This document shows, piece after piece, positions 55,033 through 63,045 of a stretch of DNA of 64,000 nucleotides. The stretch comes from Bacteroidota bacterium (GTDB lineage Bacteria > Bacteroidota > Bacteroidia > NS11-12g > UBA955), in contig JAEUUL010000038.1 of the NCBI GenBank assembly GCA_016787485.1, forward strand, positions 170,117 to 234,116, written 5' to 3'. Every line of letters starts with the position of its first letter. Position 1 is the stretch's first letter. The translations under genes and the position numbers were made by a program. The notes below the pieces were generated by a model that saw nothing but the letters and a program-made list of their open reading frames with translations, did no database searches and was not told where the DNA came from.

Positions 55033-55710
55033 GTGCTGCAGGTATTGTACGAAGACAACCATTTACTGGCCGTGAATAAACCAGCAGGACTGGCAGTGCA
55101 GGGTGACAGCACCGGCGATGAACATCTGCTGGACCTGGCTGCCCTGTGGCTGAAAAACAAATACGACAAACCCGGGCTGGCTTTTGTAGGTCTGATACAC
55201 CGGCTGGACAGACCGGTGAGTGGCGTGGTGCTTTTAGCCAAAACCAGCAAGGGACTGAGCAGAATGAATGAATTGTTCAGGAGTAAAAATATCCGCAAAA
55301 TTTACCATGCCATAAGCCGGGAGCAACTGGCGGCGGAACAGGGCACATTGCAGCATTATCTGGGAAAAGATGCCAAAACAAACCGGGCTCTGACCTATTT
55401 AAAACCCAAAGAGGGGGCGAAACCTGCAGTGCTGCATTACCGTCATCTGCAGGCCAGGAACAATCTGCACCTATACGAAATAGAACTTGAAACCGGACGT
55501 TTTCATCAGATAAGGGCACAGATGGCAAAGACCGGTGCACCTCTGCTTGGGGATGTAAAATACGGAGCAGGCACCCCGTTGCCGGGCAGGGAAGTTGCGC
55601 TTCACGCACTGAAGCTCGAATTCAAACACCCTGTAACCGGTGAAGAAATAAAAATTACCGCCCCTTACCCCAAATCAGAATGGTGGCAGTCATTCAAATC
55701 AAAGCCTTAA
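55033..55710 (+). CDS. RluA-family pseudouridine synthase
   Basis: The enzyme isomerises specific uridines in rRNA or tRNA. The start GTG at 55033 is needed because the family's first conserved stretch ('VLYEDNHLLAVNKPAGLAVQ') follows at once. The catalytic aspartate lies in 'LIHRLDRPVSGVVLLAK' (HRLD). Further marks are 'RKIYHAI' and 'ETGRFHQIRAQM'. There is no S4 domain, so this is a short single-domain member (225 residues). The target nucleotide cannot be told. Its end overlaps the convergent alkyltransferase-like gene by 12 bases. Confidence 0.9.
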   Translation: MLQVLYEDNHLLAVNKPAGLAVQGDSTGDEHLLDLAALWLKNKYDKPGLAFVGLIHRLDRPVSGVVLLAKTSKGLSRMNELFRSKNIRKIYHAISREQLAAEQGTLQHYLGKDAKTNRALTYLKPKEGAKPAVLHYRHLQARNNLHLYEIELETGRFHQIRAQMAKTGAPLLGDVKYGAGTPLPGREVALHALKLEFKHPVTGEEIKITAPYPKSEWWQSFKSKP

Positions 55711-56037
55711 TTCGGCAGCCGGGTCCCAAAAAACCCGGTTGAAATCCTGAATCTGGTCATTCTGAACTACTATACCTTCGGCTTCCAGCAAGTTCTTCAT
55801 CTCATCGCCCGGTCCAAAATGTGCCTTGCCTGTGAGCACCCCTATGCGGTTCACTACCCTGTGTGCAGGAATTTTTGCACCTATTGTATGACTGCCATTC
55901 ATGGCCCAGCCTACCATGCGACTGCTTTTACCGGTGCCTAAAAAACGAGCTATGGCGCCATAACTTGTGGCTCTGCCCGGGGGTATCTGGCGCACGACTT
56001 CGTACACCATTTCAAAAAAAGATTCTTTCGCTTCCAT
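55699..56037 (-). CDS. Alkyltransferase-like protein (ATL, MGMT fold)
   Basis: The 112-residue protein has the DNA-binding domain of O6-methylguanine methyltransferases ('VYEVVRQIPPGRATSYGAIA', 'SRMVGWAMNG', 'IPAHRVVNRIG'). The acceptor cysteine of the PCHR motif is replaced by alanine (IPAHR), so it cannot accept alkyl groups. ATL proteins flip and bind alkylated guanine and call nucleotide excision repair. The start at 56037 (MEAKESFFEMV) is preferred to the ATG seven codons earlier. The gene is short but complete for the family. Confidence 0.88.
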   Translation of the reverse strand: MEAKESFFEMVYEVVRQIPPGRATSYGAIARFLGTGKSSRMVGWAMNGSHTIGAKIPAHRVVNRIGVLTGKAHFGPGDEMKNLLEAEGIVVQNDQIQDFNRVFWDPAAELRL

Positions 56038-56095
56038 GAGGCAACCTGTTTGGAACAAAATTTGTCTAAATATTATCCGAATACAAATTTACCTT

Positions 56096-57724
56096 ATGTC
56101 ATTTTTACGTTACGCAATTCTGGCAGTTGCCACTTTACCCATTGCTGCGGCTTTGGCGCAGCCCACTCCTTACGTTCGCACTGCTCCTGCACTGAAGCCA
56201 AATACGGTGGGCATTTACCCCAAGTTGCAGAACGCCAAGCAATGGAATGGCAATGAGGCGGGTCAGTACAGCATCAAATTCAAAGTCAAAGGGATAAAAC
56301 CGGGTGACACCGTGTATCTGGCCGATTACCACCTGGATGGCAAATTCTTGCGTGATACCACTGTAGTGGACAAAAAGGGTGTGGCCAATTTCACCGGCCG
56401 CTTTAAACTGCAACGGGGCATGTACTTGTTCGTGCTGCCGCAAAAGCAGGATTATTTTGAATTCCTGATTGACGATGACCAGGACTTTACCATCAGCACA
56501 GACACCGCATTGTGGACCCGCGATTATTATAAGAATATGGCCGTGGATGGCTCCGATGAAAATACAGGCTTCCTCTCGTACCAACTGGGTAAAACCAACC
56601 TGATTACCCGCCTGATGAAGGTAGACGAGAAAATGAAAACCGATACACTGCCCGATCAAAAGGCCGCCCTGCAAAAGGAAAGAACCCAGATTCTTGCAGA
56701 TAAGGAAAACTACGACAAAGACTATATCAAGGCTCACCCAAACCGGCTGTTGTCCCGCTTCCTTTGGAGCATGGTGGATATTGAAGTACCCACTGAGTTG
56801 CCGAAAAAACCCGATGGAACCACAGACAGTTCATTCCAATACCGCTACTACAAATTGCATTACTGGGACCATGTAGACCTGAATGAAGACGGACTTACCC
56901 GCATGCCCCTGAACATCATTAAGCAAAAACTGGATTTCTTCTTTGACAAAGTGATGTTGCCCGATGCTGACAGCAACATTGTGGAGTGCGATAAGTTACT
57001 GGCCCGCGCTTCGTCCAGCATTGAAATTGAGAAATACCTGATATGGTATCTCACCAACCGGTTTGAAAGCAGCAACATCATGGGGCTTGATAAAGTATTC
57101 GTGCATATGGCCAACAATTACTACTGCAGCGGCAAAGCCTGGTGGGTAGACAGTGCCACCATAGCCCGCATGTGCGAAAACAGTTTCCGCAGGGCCAAGT
57201 GCACCATTGGCTCTCCGGGAGCACCGCTTGAACTGCAAACCCGCGACGGACAGTGGTTCAATACGGCTTCAATCAATGCACCATACACTATTCTGATATT
57301 CTGGGACCCCACCTGCGGACATTGCAAAGAGGTACTGCCCAAGCTCTTGAAGATATACGAAAACAACAAGGCCAAAGGATGGAAAGTAGTGGCCCTTGCC
57401 AGCGGAGACCGCAAGAAGGAATGGCTGGAATACCTGAAGGAACACCCCGAAATGAATGAGTTTATCCATCTGATTCGCGGGGAAGTGCGTTCACAGGAAA
57501 TGGCAGACAATCTGTATAATTATTACGTGGTTGCCTCCCCCACCATTTTCATTCTGGATGAGAACAAGACCATTCGTGCAAACCGGATTGATGTGGAAAA
57601 AATTGAGGAGTACCTGGGCCACCTGGACCGGTTTAAAGCGGCAAAAGCCAAAGAAAACAACGGCACAGGGAATGGCAACACCAAACCGGGCACTCTGATC
57701 AAAACCAAAAACAGCCCTAAATAA
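56096..57724 (+). CDS. Secreted thioredoxin-fold (TlpA/ResA-like) protein with DUF4369-type N-terminus
   Basis: The 542-residue protein begins with a signal peptide ('MSFLRYAILAVATLPIAAAL'), which fixes the start at 56096. Residues 55-130 ('FKVKGIKPGDTVYLADYHLD' region) resemble the DUF4369 domain that precedes thioredoxin modules in Bacteroidota. A helical middle follows. The C-terminal thioredoxin domain has the redox motif in 'FWDPTCGHCKEVLPKLLK' (CGHC) near residue 405. It ends in a low-complexity Asn/Gly tail. It probably acts in the periplasm as a disulphide reductase or cytochrome c maturation helper. Its target is unknown. Confidence 0.85.
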   Translation: MSFLRYAILAVATLPIAAALAQPTPYVRTAPALKPNTVGIYPKLQNAKQWNGNEAGQYSIKFKVKGIKPGDTVYLADYHLDGKFLRDTTVVDKKGVANFTGRFKLQRGMYLFVLPQKQDYFEFLIDDDQDFTISTDTALWTRDYYKNMAVDGSDENTGFLSYQLGKTNLITRLMKVDEKMKTDTLPDQKAALQKERTQILADKENYDKDYIKAHPNRLLSRFLWSMVDIEVPTELPKKPDGTTDSSFQYRYYKLHYWDHVDLNEDGLTRMPLNIIKQKLDFFFDKVMLPDADSNIVECDKLLARASSSIEIEKYLIWYLTNRFESSNIMGLDKVFVHMANNYYCSGKAWWVDSATIARMCENSFRRAKCTIGSPGAPLELQTRDGQWFNTASINAPYTILIFWDPTCGHCKEVLPKLLKIYENNKAKGWKVVALASGDRKKEWLEYLKEHPEMNEFIHLIRGEVRSQEMADNLYNYYVVASPTIFILDENKTIRANRIDVEKIEEYLGHLDRFKAAKAKENNGTGNGNTKPGTLIKTKNSPK

Positions 57725-57730
57725 AAAGCC

Positions 57731-58327
57731 CTACCGGAACAGTTTTTTCAAATCGCGGGCAAGGGTGCCGGTGAACATGGTAAACCCGTATGAATAATAA
57801 GGTCCGGTAAACTGGGTGCCATTTACTGCACTCACCCGAATACCCATACCAGCACAAAATCCCAGATAGCGCAGGAAGCGAACAGTTCCACCCACACCAA
57901 ATTCGGCCGGAAAAATCCACTTATCCTCAATCTTTTTGCGGTTGTGGTAATGTACACTCTTTCCCAGCCCCAGCTGAAAAGAGGTCACCACCTCAAAGCG
58001 ATAACTCTGGTGCACATAATACTCAATGGTGCTGCTTTGGTAATTGTAGTTGAAGGATTGGGTATCTGAATTGTCGGTTTTTGACAACTGAGTAGTGTAG
58101 ATACCGGTAAAGAGAGCCACTTTGCCATAGTCAAATCCAAACCGGGCGCCTTTGATGGCAATGGGCCGACCGGACAAGAATGAATTGCGCCCGTCAAAAC
58201 TCAATCTCAGGCCCGGGGGAACATTTGACATCGCCCTGCGAAAGGAATCTCTGGGATTCCAGCCACTTTGGGAAAATGCAACACCCCAACTGGCAAATAA
58301 CCCAAGCAAAATCCCTCCCCTTTTCAT
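57731..58327 (-). CDS. Secreted or outer-membrane protein of unknown function
   Basis: The 198-residue product starts with a signal peptide ('MKRGGILLGLFASWGVAFSQ'), set at 58327; the open frame further upstream overlaps the tRNA terminator. The body is rich in aromatic residues and alternating strands ('VALFTGIYTTQL', 'VVTSFQLGLGKSVHYHNRKK', 'FLRYLGFCAGMGIRVSAV'), fitting a small beta-barrel. It converges on the thioredoxin-fold gene with six bases between stops. I do not recognise a family. Confidence 0.65.
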   Translation of the reverse strand: MKRGGILLGLFASWGVAFSQSGWNPRDSFRRAMSNVPPGLRLSFDGRNSFLSGRPIAIKGARFGFDYGKVALFTGIYTTQLSKTDNSDTQSFNYNYQSSTIEYYVHQSYRFEVVTSFQLGLGKSVHYHNRKKIEDKWIFPAEFGVGGTVRFLRYLGFCAGMGIRVSAVNGTQFTGPYYSYGFTMFTGTLARDLKKLFR

Positions 58328-58390
58328 GATTGCAAAAATACAGTCCGGCCAATCCAGGAAAACCCACAGCTTTTGGGGTGTCCATAAAAA

Positions 58391-58414
58391 AACCCGCCAG
58401 AAGCGGGTTTTTTT
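58391..58414 (-). terminator. Terminator after tRNA-Phe
   Basis: AACCCGCC...AGCGGGTT gives a 7-bp GC-rich stem with a short loop and T/A runs on both sides, so it can stop transcription in both directions. It lies directly after the 3' end of the tRNA on the minus strand. Confidence 0.75.
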
Positions 58415-58415
58415 G

Positions 58416-58488
58416 TGGTTCGGGGCGGAATCGAACCGTCGACACAAGGATTTTCAGTCCTTTGCTCTACCAACTGAGCTACCGAACC
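58416..58488 (-). tRNA. tRNA-Phe (anticodon GAA)
   Basis: The 73-base minus-strand sequence folds into a full cloverleaf. The acceptor stem pairs GGTTCGG (58488-58482) with CCGAACC (58423-58417), with A as discriminator. The D arm is GCTCAGTTGGTAGAGC. The anticodon loop CTGAAAA gives GAA for phenylalanine. The T arm contains GGTTCGATTCC. CCA is not encoded. Confidence 0.97.
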
Positions 58489-58501
58489 ATTTGTAAGCGG
58501 T

Positions 58502-58524
58502 AGATTCTATTCCTCCTCAGGAAT
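58502..58524. repeat. Short palindrome between tRNA-Phe and its partial copy
   Basis: ATTCCT and AGGAAT flank a four-base loop, with AGATTCT beside it. The core is shared with the larger palindrome at 58590-58626 (ATTCCTGC / GCAGGAAT and AGATT), so both belong to one repeat family. Confidence 0.55.
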
Positions 58525-58645
58525 GTCCTTTGCTCTACCAATCCCGACAGAACTTAGCTGGTCTCCAGCTTAGTTCGTCGTGTACCCTCGACAATCTAAT
58601 CCTGCTTTGCAGGAATAAGATTCGTCGGGGCTGAGCTACCGAACC
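58525..58645 (-). pseudogene. Copy of the tRNA-Phe 5' half, split by an 89-base palindromic element
   Basis: On the minus strand GGTTCGGTAGCTCAG (58645-58631) and TTGGTAGAGCAAAGGAC (58541-58525) together repeat the first 32 bases of the intact tRNA-Phe next door. They are separated by 58542-58630. After the GGAC of the anticodon stem the copy stops matching, so no complete tRNA can be made. The copy lies upstream of the true tRNA on the same strand. Confidence 0.8.
58542..58630. repeat. Two-hairpin palindromic element with terminal inverted repeats
   Basis: The 89-base insert begins TCCCGAC and ends GTCGGGG (terminal inverted repeat CCCGAC/GTCGGG). Inside are two hairpins: CGACAGAACTTAGCTGG with CCAGCTTAGTTCGTCG around TCT, and CGACAATCTAATCCTGC with GCAGGAATAAGATTCGTCG around TTT. 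Both arms end in TTCGTCG. It has no coding capacity and looks like a REP- or MITE-type element. Confidence 0.7.
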
Positions 58646-58713
58646 CCGTTTTTTTAACGAGGGTGCAAAAATACGCATTTCCCACTACCTTGCAAGTCAA
58701 AACAAAAAAAACC

Positions 58714-59070
58714 ATGCCCAATCCTGTAGAAGAATTTCACAAATACCGCAGCGACATGAACGGGAAAATACTCGCTGCAGACAATCTGGTGCTGAAAAGA
58801 CTCTTTAATCTGGACACACAAACCTATGCGGAGGGAGCATTAAGCACCCGTACCAAGGAGATGCTGGGACTTGTGGCCAGCCTTGTTTTGCGTTGCGACG
58901 ATTGCGTTAAGTACCATCTCGACAAATGTTATGAACAAGGAATAAGCACTGAAGAATTATTTGAAATCCTTGCAGTTGCCAATATTGTAGGTGGAACCAT
59001 TGTCATCCCTCATACCAGGAGGGCGGTAGAATTCTGGGAAGCACTGGACCAACAGCATAAAAAGGGATAA
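58714..59070 (+). CDS. AhpD/carboxymuconolactone decarboxylase-like protein
   Basis: The 118-residue protein has the AhpD-like signature: 'LSTRTKEMLGLVASLVLRCD' followed by the redox pair CDDC ('LRCDDCVKYHLDKC') and a His three residues later. Proteins of this kind act as small peroxidase partners or antioxidant enzymes; the real substrate is open. The start ATG at 58714 (MPNPVEEFHKYR) is chosen because the upstream open frame lies in the tRNA-related repeat. The gene is alone between tRNA-Phe and the secreted-protein gene. Confidence 0.88.
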   Translation: MPNPVEEFHKYRSDMNGKILAADNLVLKRLFNLDTQTYAEGALSTRTKEMLGLVASLVLRCDDCVKYHLDKCYEQGISTEELFEILAVANIVGGTIVIPHTRRAVEFWEALDQQHKKG

Positions 59071-59121
59071 TTCGATGAGGGTTGTGGATATCCCCGGCTG
59101 CAGGTATACGAAATTTGCAGT

Positions 59122-60423
59122 GTGAGAAAACTGTTTTTTGTTGCGGCATTTATATTTTCTGCCGCCAGACTTCATGGTCAGTTTCAGATGCTGGCGGTAA
59201 CCAACGACAACGTTTGCACCTGGAAAGTGCGCAATACCAGTACAGATACCATTCAACTGATAAGTGTGAGTTTGCGCTTGTTTCATCAGAAACCTGATAT
59301 GGATTTCACACCCCGGGTGATTACAGGTGGGGTATCCAAATACCAATACCAGGGCAATTTTAAAGGGAAAACCCGCAGTTTTAAGTATAAAACCATTCAG
59401 ATTATTTCGCTTGACAGCATTTTGGATCCGGGATTGGAAACCGTAATGGCCACCGGCACCAATGCCGGAAACATACCAGATACCATTATGGCAGCCGGGG
59501 CCATGGTGTACTATAAGATTAAAAATGGTCCGGTACAATCTGTGAATGTTTACCCTGGCGGCGTAAACCCCTGTCCCTCTGAAGCGGTTTTTATCAATGC
59601 AGGAATACAGAACTGGGGCATCAAATATGGTAGCTATGCCGGCCAGAATGTGCATAGCTCAAACTGCAGTACCCAACTGGTAGCTGTAGTATATGACCGG
59701 GATACGCTGAAACGCAAAGCAGTAACCGGCATTCTGCCCAAATGCGCAGGAGGCCGCGCCTGGACCACATTTGGCAACCCCACAGACAATCAGGTATACT
59801 ATTCGTTCGACATCAGCACTGCCGCCGGCCGTTCTGCCTTTGACAGTCTGGCAGAAGCTATGCAAACAGGAGACTTCATTGCCCTGGTCAATCAGAATTA
59901 TCAGAGACTGACAGAATATGCTGCCTGCAACAACACACTGGCTAAACTGGGCATATCTGCCCTGCCACAGGATACAACATTTGGTTTTGTGTGCATGGTA
60001 GGTCGAAAAGGTGCCCAATCCCCTTCAGGACATACCGATTACTGTATCAGCAGCCATGGAAATTGTGCGGCCAGCATGGAACACAGCCTGATCGGCGGCA
60101 GCCCGTACAACACCATTTACGATTTTGGCGAATGCTATGAAACATTGGTGCAAACCCTGACCAAGGCACCAGCCCAGTCTTTAACAACCACCACTCTGCC
60201 AGCAGTGCAGATTTTCCCAAACCCAACAGACCAGATATGGAACATCCGTATATCGGCGCAAAAAGCGCAGCTAAAACTGTATGATGCAGGGATGAGAAAA
60301 GTAATGGAACTGACCTGTGGCAACCAGGCTTCCATTGCTACAAGCCAACTGGCAAAAGGCAATTATATCCTGGAAGTAAGCACATCAGCCGGGACCAGTG
60401 CACATCATCTCATACGTCGCTGA
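59122..60423 (+). CDS. Secreted protein with T9SS type A sorting domain
   Basis: The 433-residue protein starts at a GTG (59122) followed by a signal peptide ('RKLFFVAAFIFSAARLHGQ'). The middle holds many Cys and Thr residues and no family I know. The C-terminal 75 residues ('VQIFPNPTDQIWNIRISA', 'LYDAGMRKVMEL', 'LAKGNYILEVSTS') form the type A T9SS sorting domain, so the protein is probably exported by T9SS. TTTGC lies seven bases upstream of the GTG, which suggests a short leader. The function is unknown. A DsbA-like gene follows by two bases and could help fold its disulphides. Confidence 0.75.
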   Translation: MRKLFFVAAFIFSAARLHGQFQMLAVTNDNVCTWKVRNTSTDTIQLISVSLRLFHQKPDMDFTPRVITGGVSKYQYQGNFKGKTRSFKYKTIQIISLDSILDPGLETVMATGTNAGNIPDTIMAAGAMVYYKIKNGPVQSVNVYPGGVNPCPSEAVFINAGIQNWGIKYGSYAGQNVHSSNCSTQLVAVVYDRDTLKRKAVTGILPKCAGGRAWTTFGNPTDNQVYYSFDISTAAGRSAFDSLAEAMQTGDFIALVNQNYQRLTEYAACNNTLAKLGISALPQDTTFGFVCMVGRKGAQSPSGHTDYCISSHGNCAASMEHSLIGGSPYNTIYDFGECYETLVQTLTKAPAQSLTTTTLPAVQIFPNPTDQIWNIRISAQKAQLKLYDAGMRKVMELTCGNQASIATSQLAKGNYILEVSTSAGTSAHHLIRR

Positions 60424-60425
60424 GA

Positions 60426-61070
60426 TTGGGAAATAGGGACAGGCTGCTTTACTTTTTCGACCCACTTTGCGGCTGGTGCTGGGGCTTTTCGGATGTCATG
60501 CAGGCATTTGTCCGCAATCATCCGGAACTCCTATTTCAACCTGTATGTGGTGGCATGATGACAGGGTACAGGGAAGGTCCTGTGGGTTCATTTTCAAAGC
60601 ACATTCTTGAAGCCATACCCAGGCTGGAAAATCTTACAGGCGCCAGGTTCGGAACTACATTTAAAGACAAAATCCTCAGCGGGGACATGTATTTCTCTTC
60701 TGTAAAGCCATCATTGGCTTTGTGTGTTCTCCGCAACCATTTTCCTGCACAAATCCCTGGTTATATCCATACGCTTATGTCTTTGCATTTCACAGAAGGA
60801 TATTCCCTTCAGGAAGACGATGTATACAGGATTCTTGCAGAAGAGGCAAATATGCCACCCGAAACTTTGGCATTGGAAATGGAATCTGAAGAAGTGAAAT
60901 ACCAGTTCAGACAGGATACTGATTTTACAGCCAACTGCGGAATTGACGGATTTCCATGCATGGTGGTTCAGTTGCAGGACAAAATGTACATGCTTAATCA
61001 GGGCTACAATTCCCTGGAAAGTTTGGAAAATGCATTGACCTGGGCAAAAAATGAAGCCGGAATCGGATAA
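60426..61070 (+). CDS. DsbA-family thioredoxin-fold protein
   Basis: The 214-residue protein has the DsbA-like redox motif in 'YFFDPLCGWCWGFSDVMQAF' (CGWC near residue 15) and, near the end, 'DFTANCGIDGFPCMVVQLQD', with the cis-proline region (GFP). No signal peptide is seen, so it is probably cytoplasmic, as in the FrnE-like group. The start codon is a TTG two bases after the previous stop; this is the only one that keeps the first strand. The substrate is unknown. Confidence 0.82.
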   Translation: MGNRDRLLYFFDPLCGWCWGFSDVMQAFVRNHPELLFQPVCGGMMTGYREGPVGSFSKHILEAIPRLENLTGARFGTTFKDKILSGDMYFSSVKPSLALCVLRNHFPAQIPGYIHTLMSLHFTEGYSLQEDDVYRILAEEANMPPETLALEMESEEVKYQFRQDTDFTANCGIDGFPCMVVQLQDKMYMLNQGYNSLESLENALTWAKNEAGIG

Positions 61071-61091
61071 AATGGTTTTAACTTCGAATCA

Positions 61092-61631
61092 ATGATTCGG
61101 ATTTTCTCCATTCTGCTGCTGTTTATTCCCTGTGCCCTGTTTGCCGGAAAGCAACCCAGCCGGGCATTGCCACTGTATGAGGTACAAGTCACACTGATGG
61201 ATCATACCAAAATGAAAGGCGTGGTGCAGTTATGGGGTGATTCCTCGCTAACCATTGTACATTACCCTAAAAAAAAGGACGTGGGCAAAGTGTTGCCCAA
61301 AACCCTGGTGTACCTGTACAATGAGATTGAAAAAATTCATGTCTATAAAAACCAGACCCGGACGATGAGAGGCACTGCAGTGCTGAGCAGCATAGGCTTC
61401 GGAATTCTGGGTGGAGTTCTTGGCACAGCACTGGACACTGCCCTGCGGGGGTATCGCGAACCATCCAATTTAGGTACAGCGGGTTGTTTGGGTGGCTGTG
61501 CTGCGGGATGCGGCGCCGGGGCATTGCTGGGTCAGTTTCTGAGTATCCGGCAAAAATTCGACATTCAAGGCAAACACGAGACTTTTCTCACCGCCAGAGA
61601 TTTGTATTATAAAAAAATCAAAGAATTATGA
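61092..61631 (+). CDS. Signal-peptide protein with glycine-zipper segment, paralogue 1
   Basis: The 179-residue protein has a signal peptide ('MIRIFSILLLFIPCALFAG'), a beta-rich half ('VQVTLMDHTKMKGVVQLWGD', 'VYLYNEIEKIHVYK'), then a glycine-zipper hydrophobic segment ('SSIGFGILGGVLGTALDT', 'GCLGGCAAGCGAGALLG'). Two relatives lie nearby (61628 and 63046). All have the order signal peptide, small strand domain, glycine-rich hydrophobic hairpin. The stop overlaps the next start by four bases. The function is unknown; an envelope location is likely. Confidence 0.65.
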   Translation: MIRIFSILLLFIPCALFAGKQPSRALPLYEVQVTLMDHTKMKGVVQLWGDSSLTIVHYPKKKDVGKVLPKTLVYLYNEIEKIHVYKNQTRTMRGTAVLSSIGFGILGGVLGTALDTALRGYREPSNLGTAGCLGGCAAGCGAGALLGQFLSIRQKFDIQGKHETFLTARDLYYKKIKEL

Positions 61632-62152
61632 GATGCTCATGGACGTATATGCTTTGCCTTATGGCCGGGCTGTGTATAGCCACAGAGAGCCATGCCCAGT
61701 ATGACGAAACCCCACGGGCAGAAATTTGGATTGCCAGGGTGAGAACAACCGGAGACAGTACCTTTGAGATGTATGTTGCTTTTTGGTCTGACACATCACT
61801 CATTGGCCAGAGGGTATTGGTAAAAAAGAGAAATGAACCGGATGTCTTATCTGTAAGCACCGACACGCTGAACTACCGGCATATTCAACACATCAAAATT
61901 GCACGAAGGGTAAAAAAGACGGACGGCATCATTGCCGGGGCATTGATCGGTAGCATTACCGGTGCTGTGGCAGGCGGAGTTTATGCCGATTATCAAAATC
62001 AACAGGGAACCAACAACAACAACACGGGTCCCTGCCTTGGCTCTTTTTTCGACCTGATGGACGCTTCCTCCGTAGCTCTCGGGGGAATGGTTGGTTGTGG
62101 CACAGGTTGCCTGGCCGGAGCAGGAATCGGCTATTATATTACCACAGCCTAA
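61628..62152 (+). CDS. Signal-peptide protein with glycine-zipper segment, paralogue 2
   Basis: The 174-residue protein repeats the layout of its neighbour: signal peptide ('YMLCLMAGLCIATESHAQ'), strand domain ('RHIQHIKIARRVKK'), glycine-zipper segment ('AGALIGSITGAVAGGVYAD') and a Cys/Gly-rich end ('GGMVGCGTGCLAGAGIGYY'). Its ATG overlaps the previous stop (ATGA), so the two are coupled. An Asn-rich linker (QGTNNNNTG) separates the two hydrophobic parts. I recognise no known family. Confidence 0.65.
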   Translation: MRCSWTYMLCLMAGLCIATESHAQYDETPRAEIWIARVRTTGDSTFEMYVAFWSDTSLIGQRVLVKKRNEPDVLSVSTDTLNYRHIQHIKIARRVKKTDGIIAGALIGSITGAVAGGVYADYQNQQGTNNNNTGPCLGSFFDLMDASSVALGGMVGCGTGCLAGAGIGYYITTA

Positions 62153-62238
62153 AGCAATTTTTGGATTATGGGTGATCAGGGCACATTTCTTAAAGCAAGA
62201 GATTATTGGATGCGAAAAACCATCCGGCGAATTGGACA

Positions 62239-62928
62239 TTAAGACTGATTATACACTTTCAGCACAGTTTCCCGCAATATTCTGCCTGCGCCATCGGTTG
62301 CAAACGCCATTACCTCCGCAATATCTGCCGGGGAAGCCCAGCGGCTCCAGTCTGCATCCGGCATGGAAGCCCTGTTGCCCGGAGTATCTATGGTTCCCGG
62401 GACCACCACCGCACAGTGTACATCATGTTCCTTACCCGCCGCATTCAGAATGTCATCAAACTGCATCACCTGTCCTTTTGAAAGGCTATAGGCAATCATT
62501 TTTTTGGCATCTGCATGTTTCAGTGCCGGTCTGGCCCCTACCATCACAATGCGGCCACCCTCTTGCTGCCTGCTCATGAACCCAAATACAGGACGTGCAA
62601 TATGGTACGCGGATAAAAAATTCAACTGATACATTTTTTCCAGGTTCATGGTGTGTGTTGATTCTATATCGCCCATGGCAAAACCACCTACCAGCAGCAA
62701 GGCGGTATCTACCCCACCCCGGGCACCGGCAACTTCCTGCACAAATTCCATGCAGGCTCTTTCATCTGTCACATCCAGTTCATACACATCCAATCCTGGT
62801 CTGCTTTCCAGGGAACGACCATATTCTACAGTGGCGGATACATAGTACCCCATTGAAAGGTATTTCTCAAGCACGGCTGTCCCCAGCCCACCTCCTGCTC
62901 CTGTTATGATGGCATGTTTGGTTCGCAT
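62239..62928 (-). CDS. Short-chain dehydrogenase/reductase
   Basis: The 229-residue oxidoreductase has the Rossmann motif in 'AIITGAGGGLGTAVLEKYLS' (TGxxxGxG near residues 9-16), 'LLVGGFAMG' in place of the usual NNAG, and 'YSLSKGQVMQF' (YxxxK) for catalysis, with a serine or equivalent in 'IVMVGARPAL' not clear. It probably uses NAD(P). The substrate is unknown. It is inserted, on the opposite strand, between the second and third members of the glycine-zipper family. Confidence 0.85.
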   Translation of the reverse strand: MRTKHAIITGAGGGLGTAVLEKYLSMGYYVSATVEYGRSLESRPGLDVYELDVTDERACMEFVQEVAGARGGVDTALLLVGGFAMGDIESTHTMNLEKMYQLNFLSAYHIARPVFGFMSRQQEGGRIVMVGARPALKHADAKKMIAYSLSKGQVMQFDDILNAAGKEHDVHCAVVVPGTIDTPGNRASMPDADWSRWASPADIAEVMAFATDGAGRILRETVLKVYNQS

Positions 62929-63045
62929 ACTCCTGCGAATTTCGGTGCTGTTACTCTTCGACAGGAAAAAATATTCGGGTCAAATCATTATTTTCGATTT
63001 ATCAAAAAACCATTTCACCTGCCTGCAAGTTTTAAACCACTGCTT

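Noticed and set aside
58490..58660. Second complete tRNA gene upstream of tRNA-Phe
   Set aside because: Only the first 32 tRNA bases occur, split by an 89-base insert; anticodon loop, T arm and 3' acceptor strand are missing.
62239..62579. Plus-strand frame of 162 codons (62091-62579)
   Set aside because: It overlaps the SDR gene on the opposite strand and the end of the second glycine-zipper gene, and has no family features.
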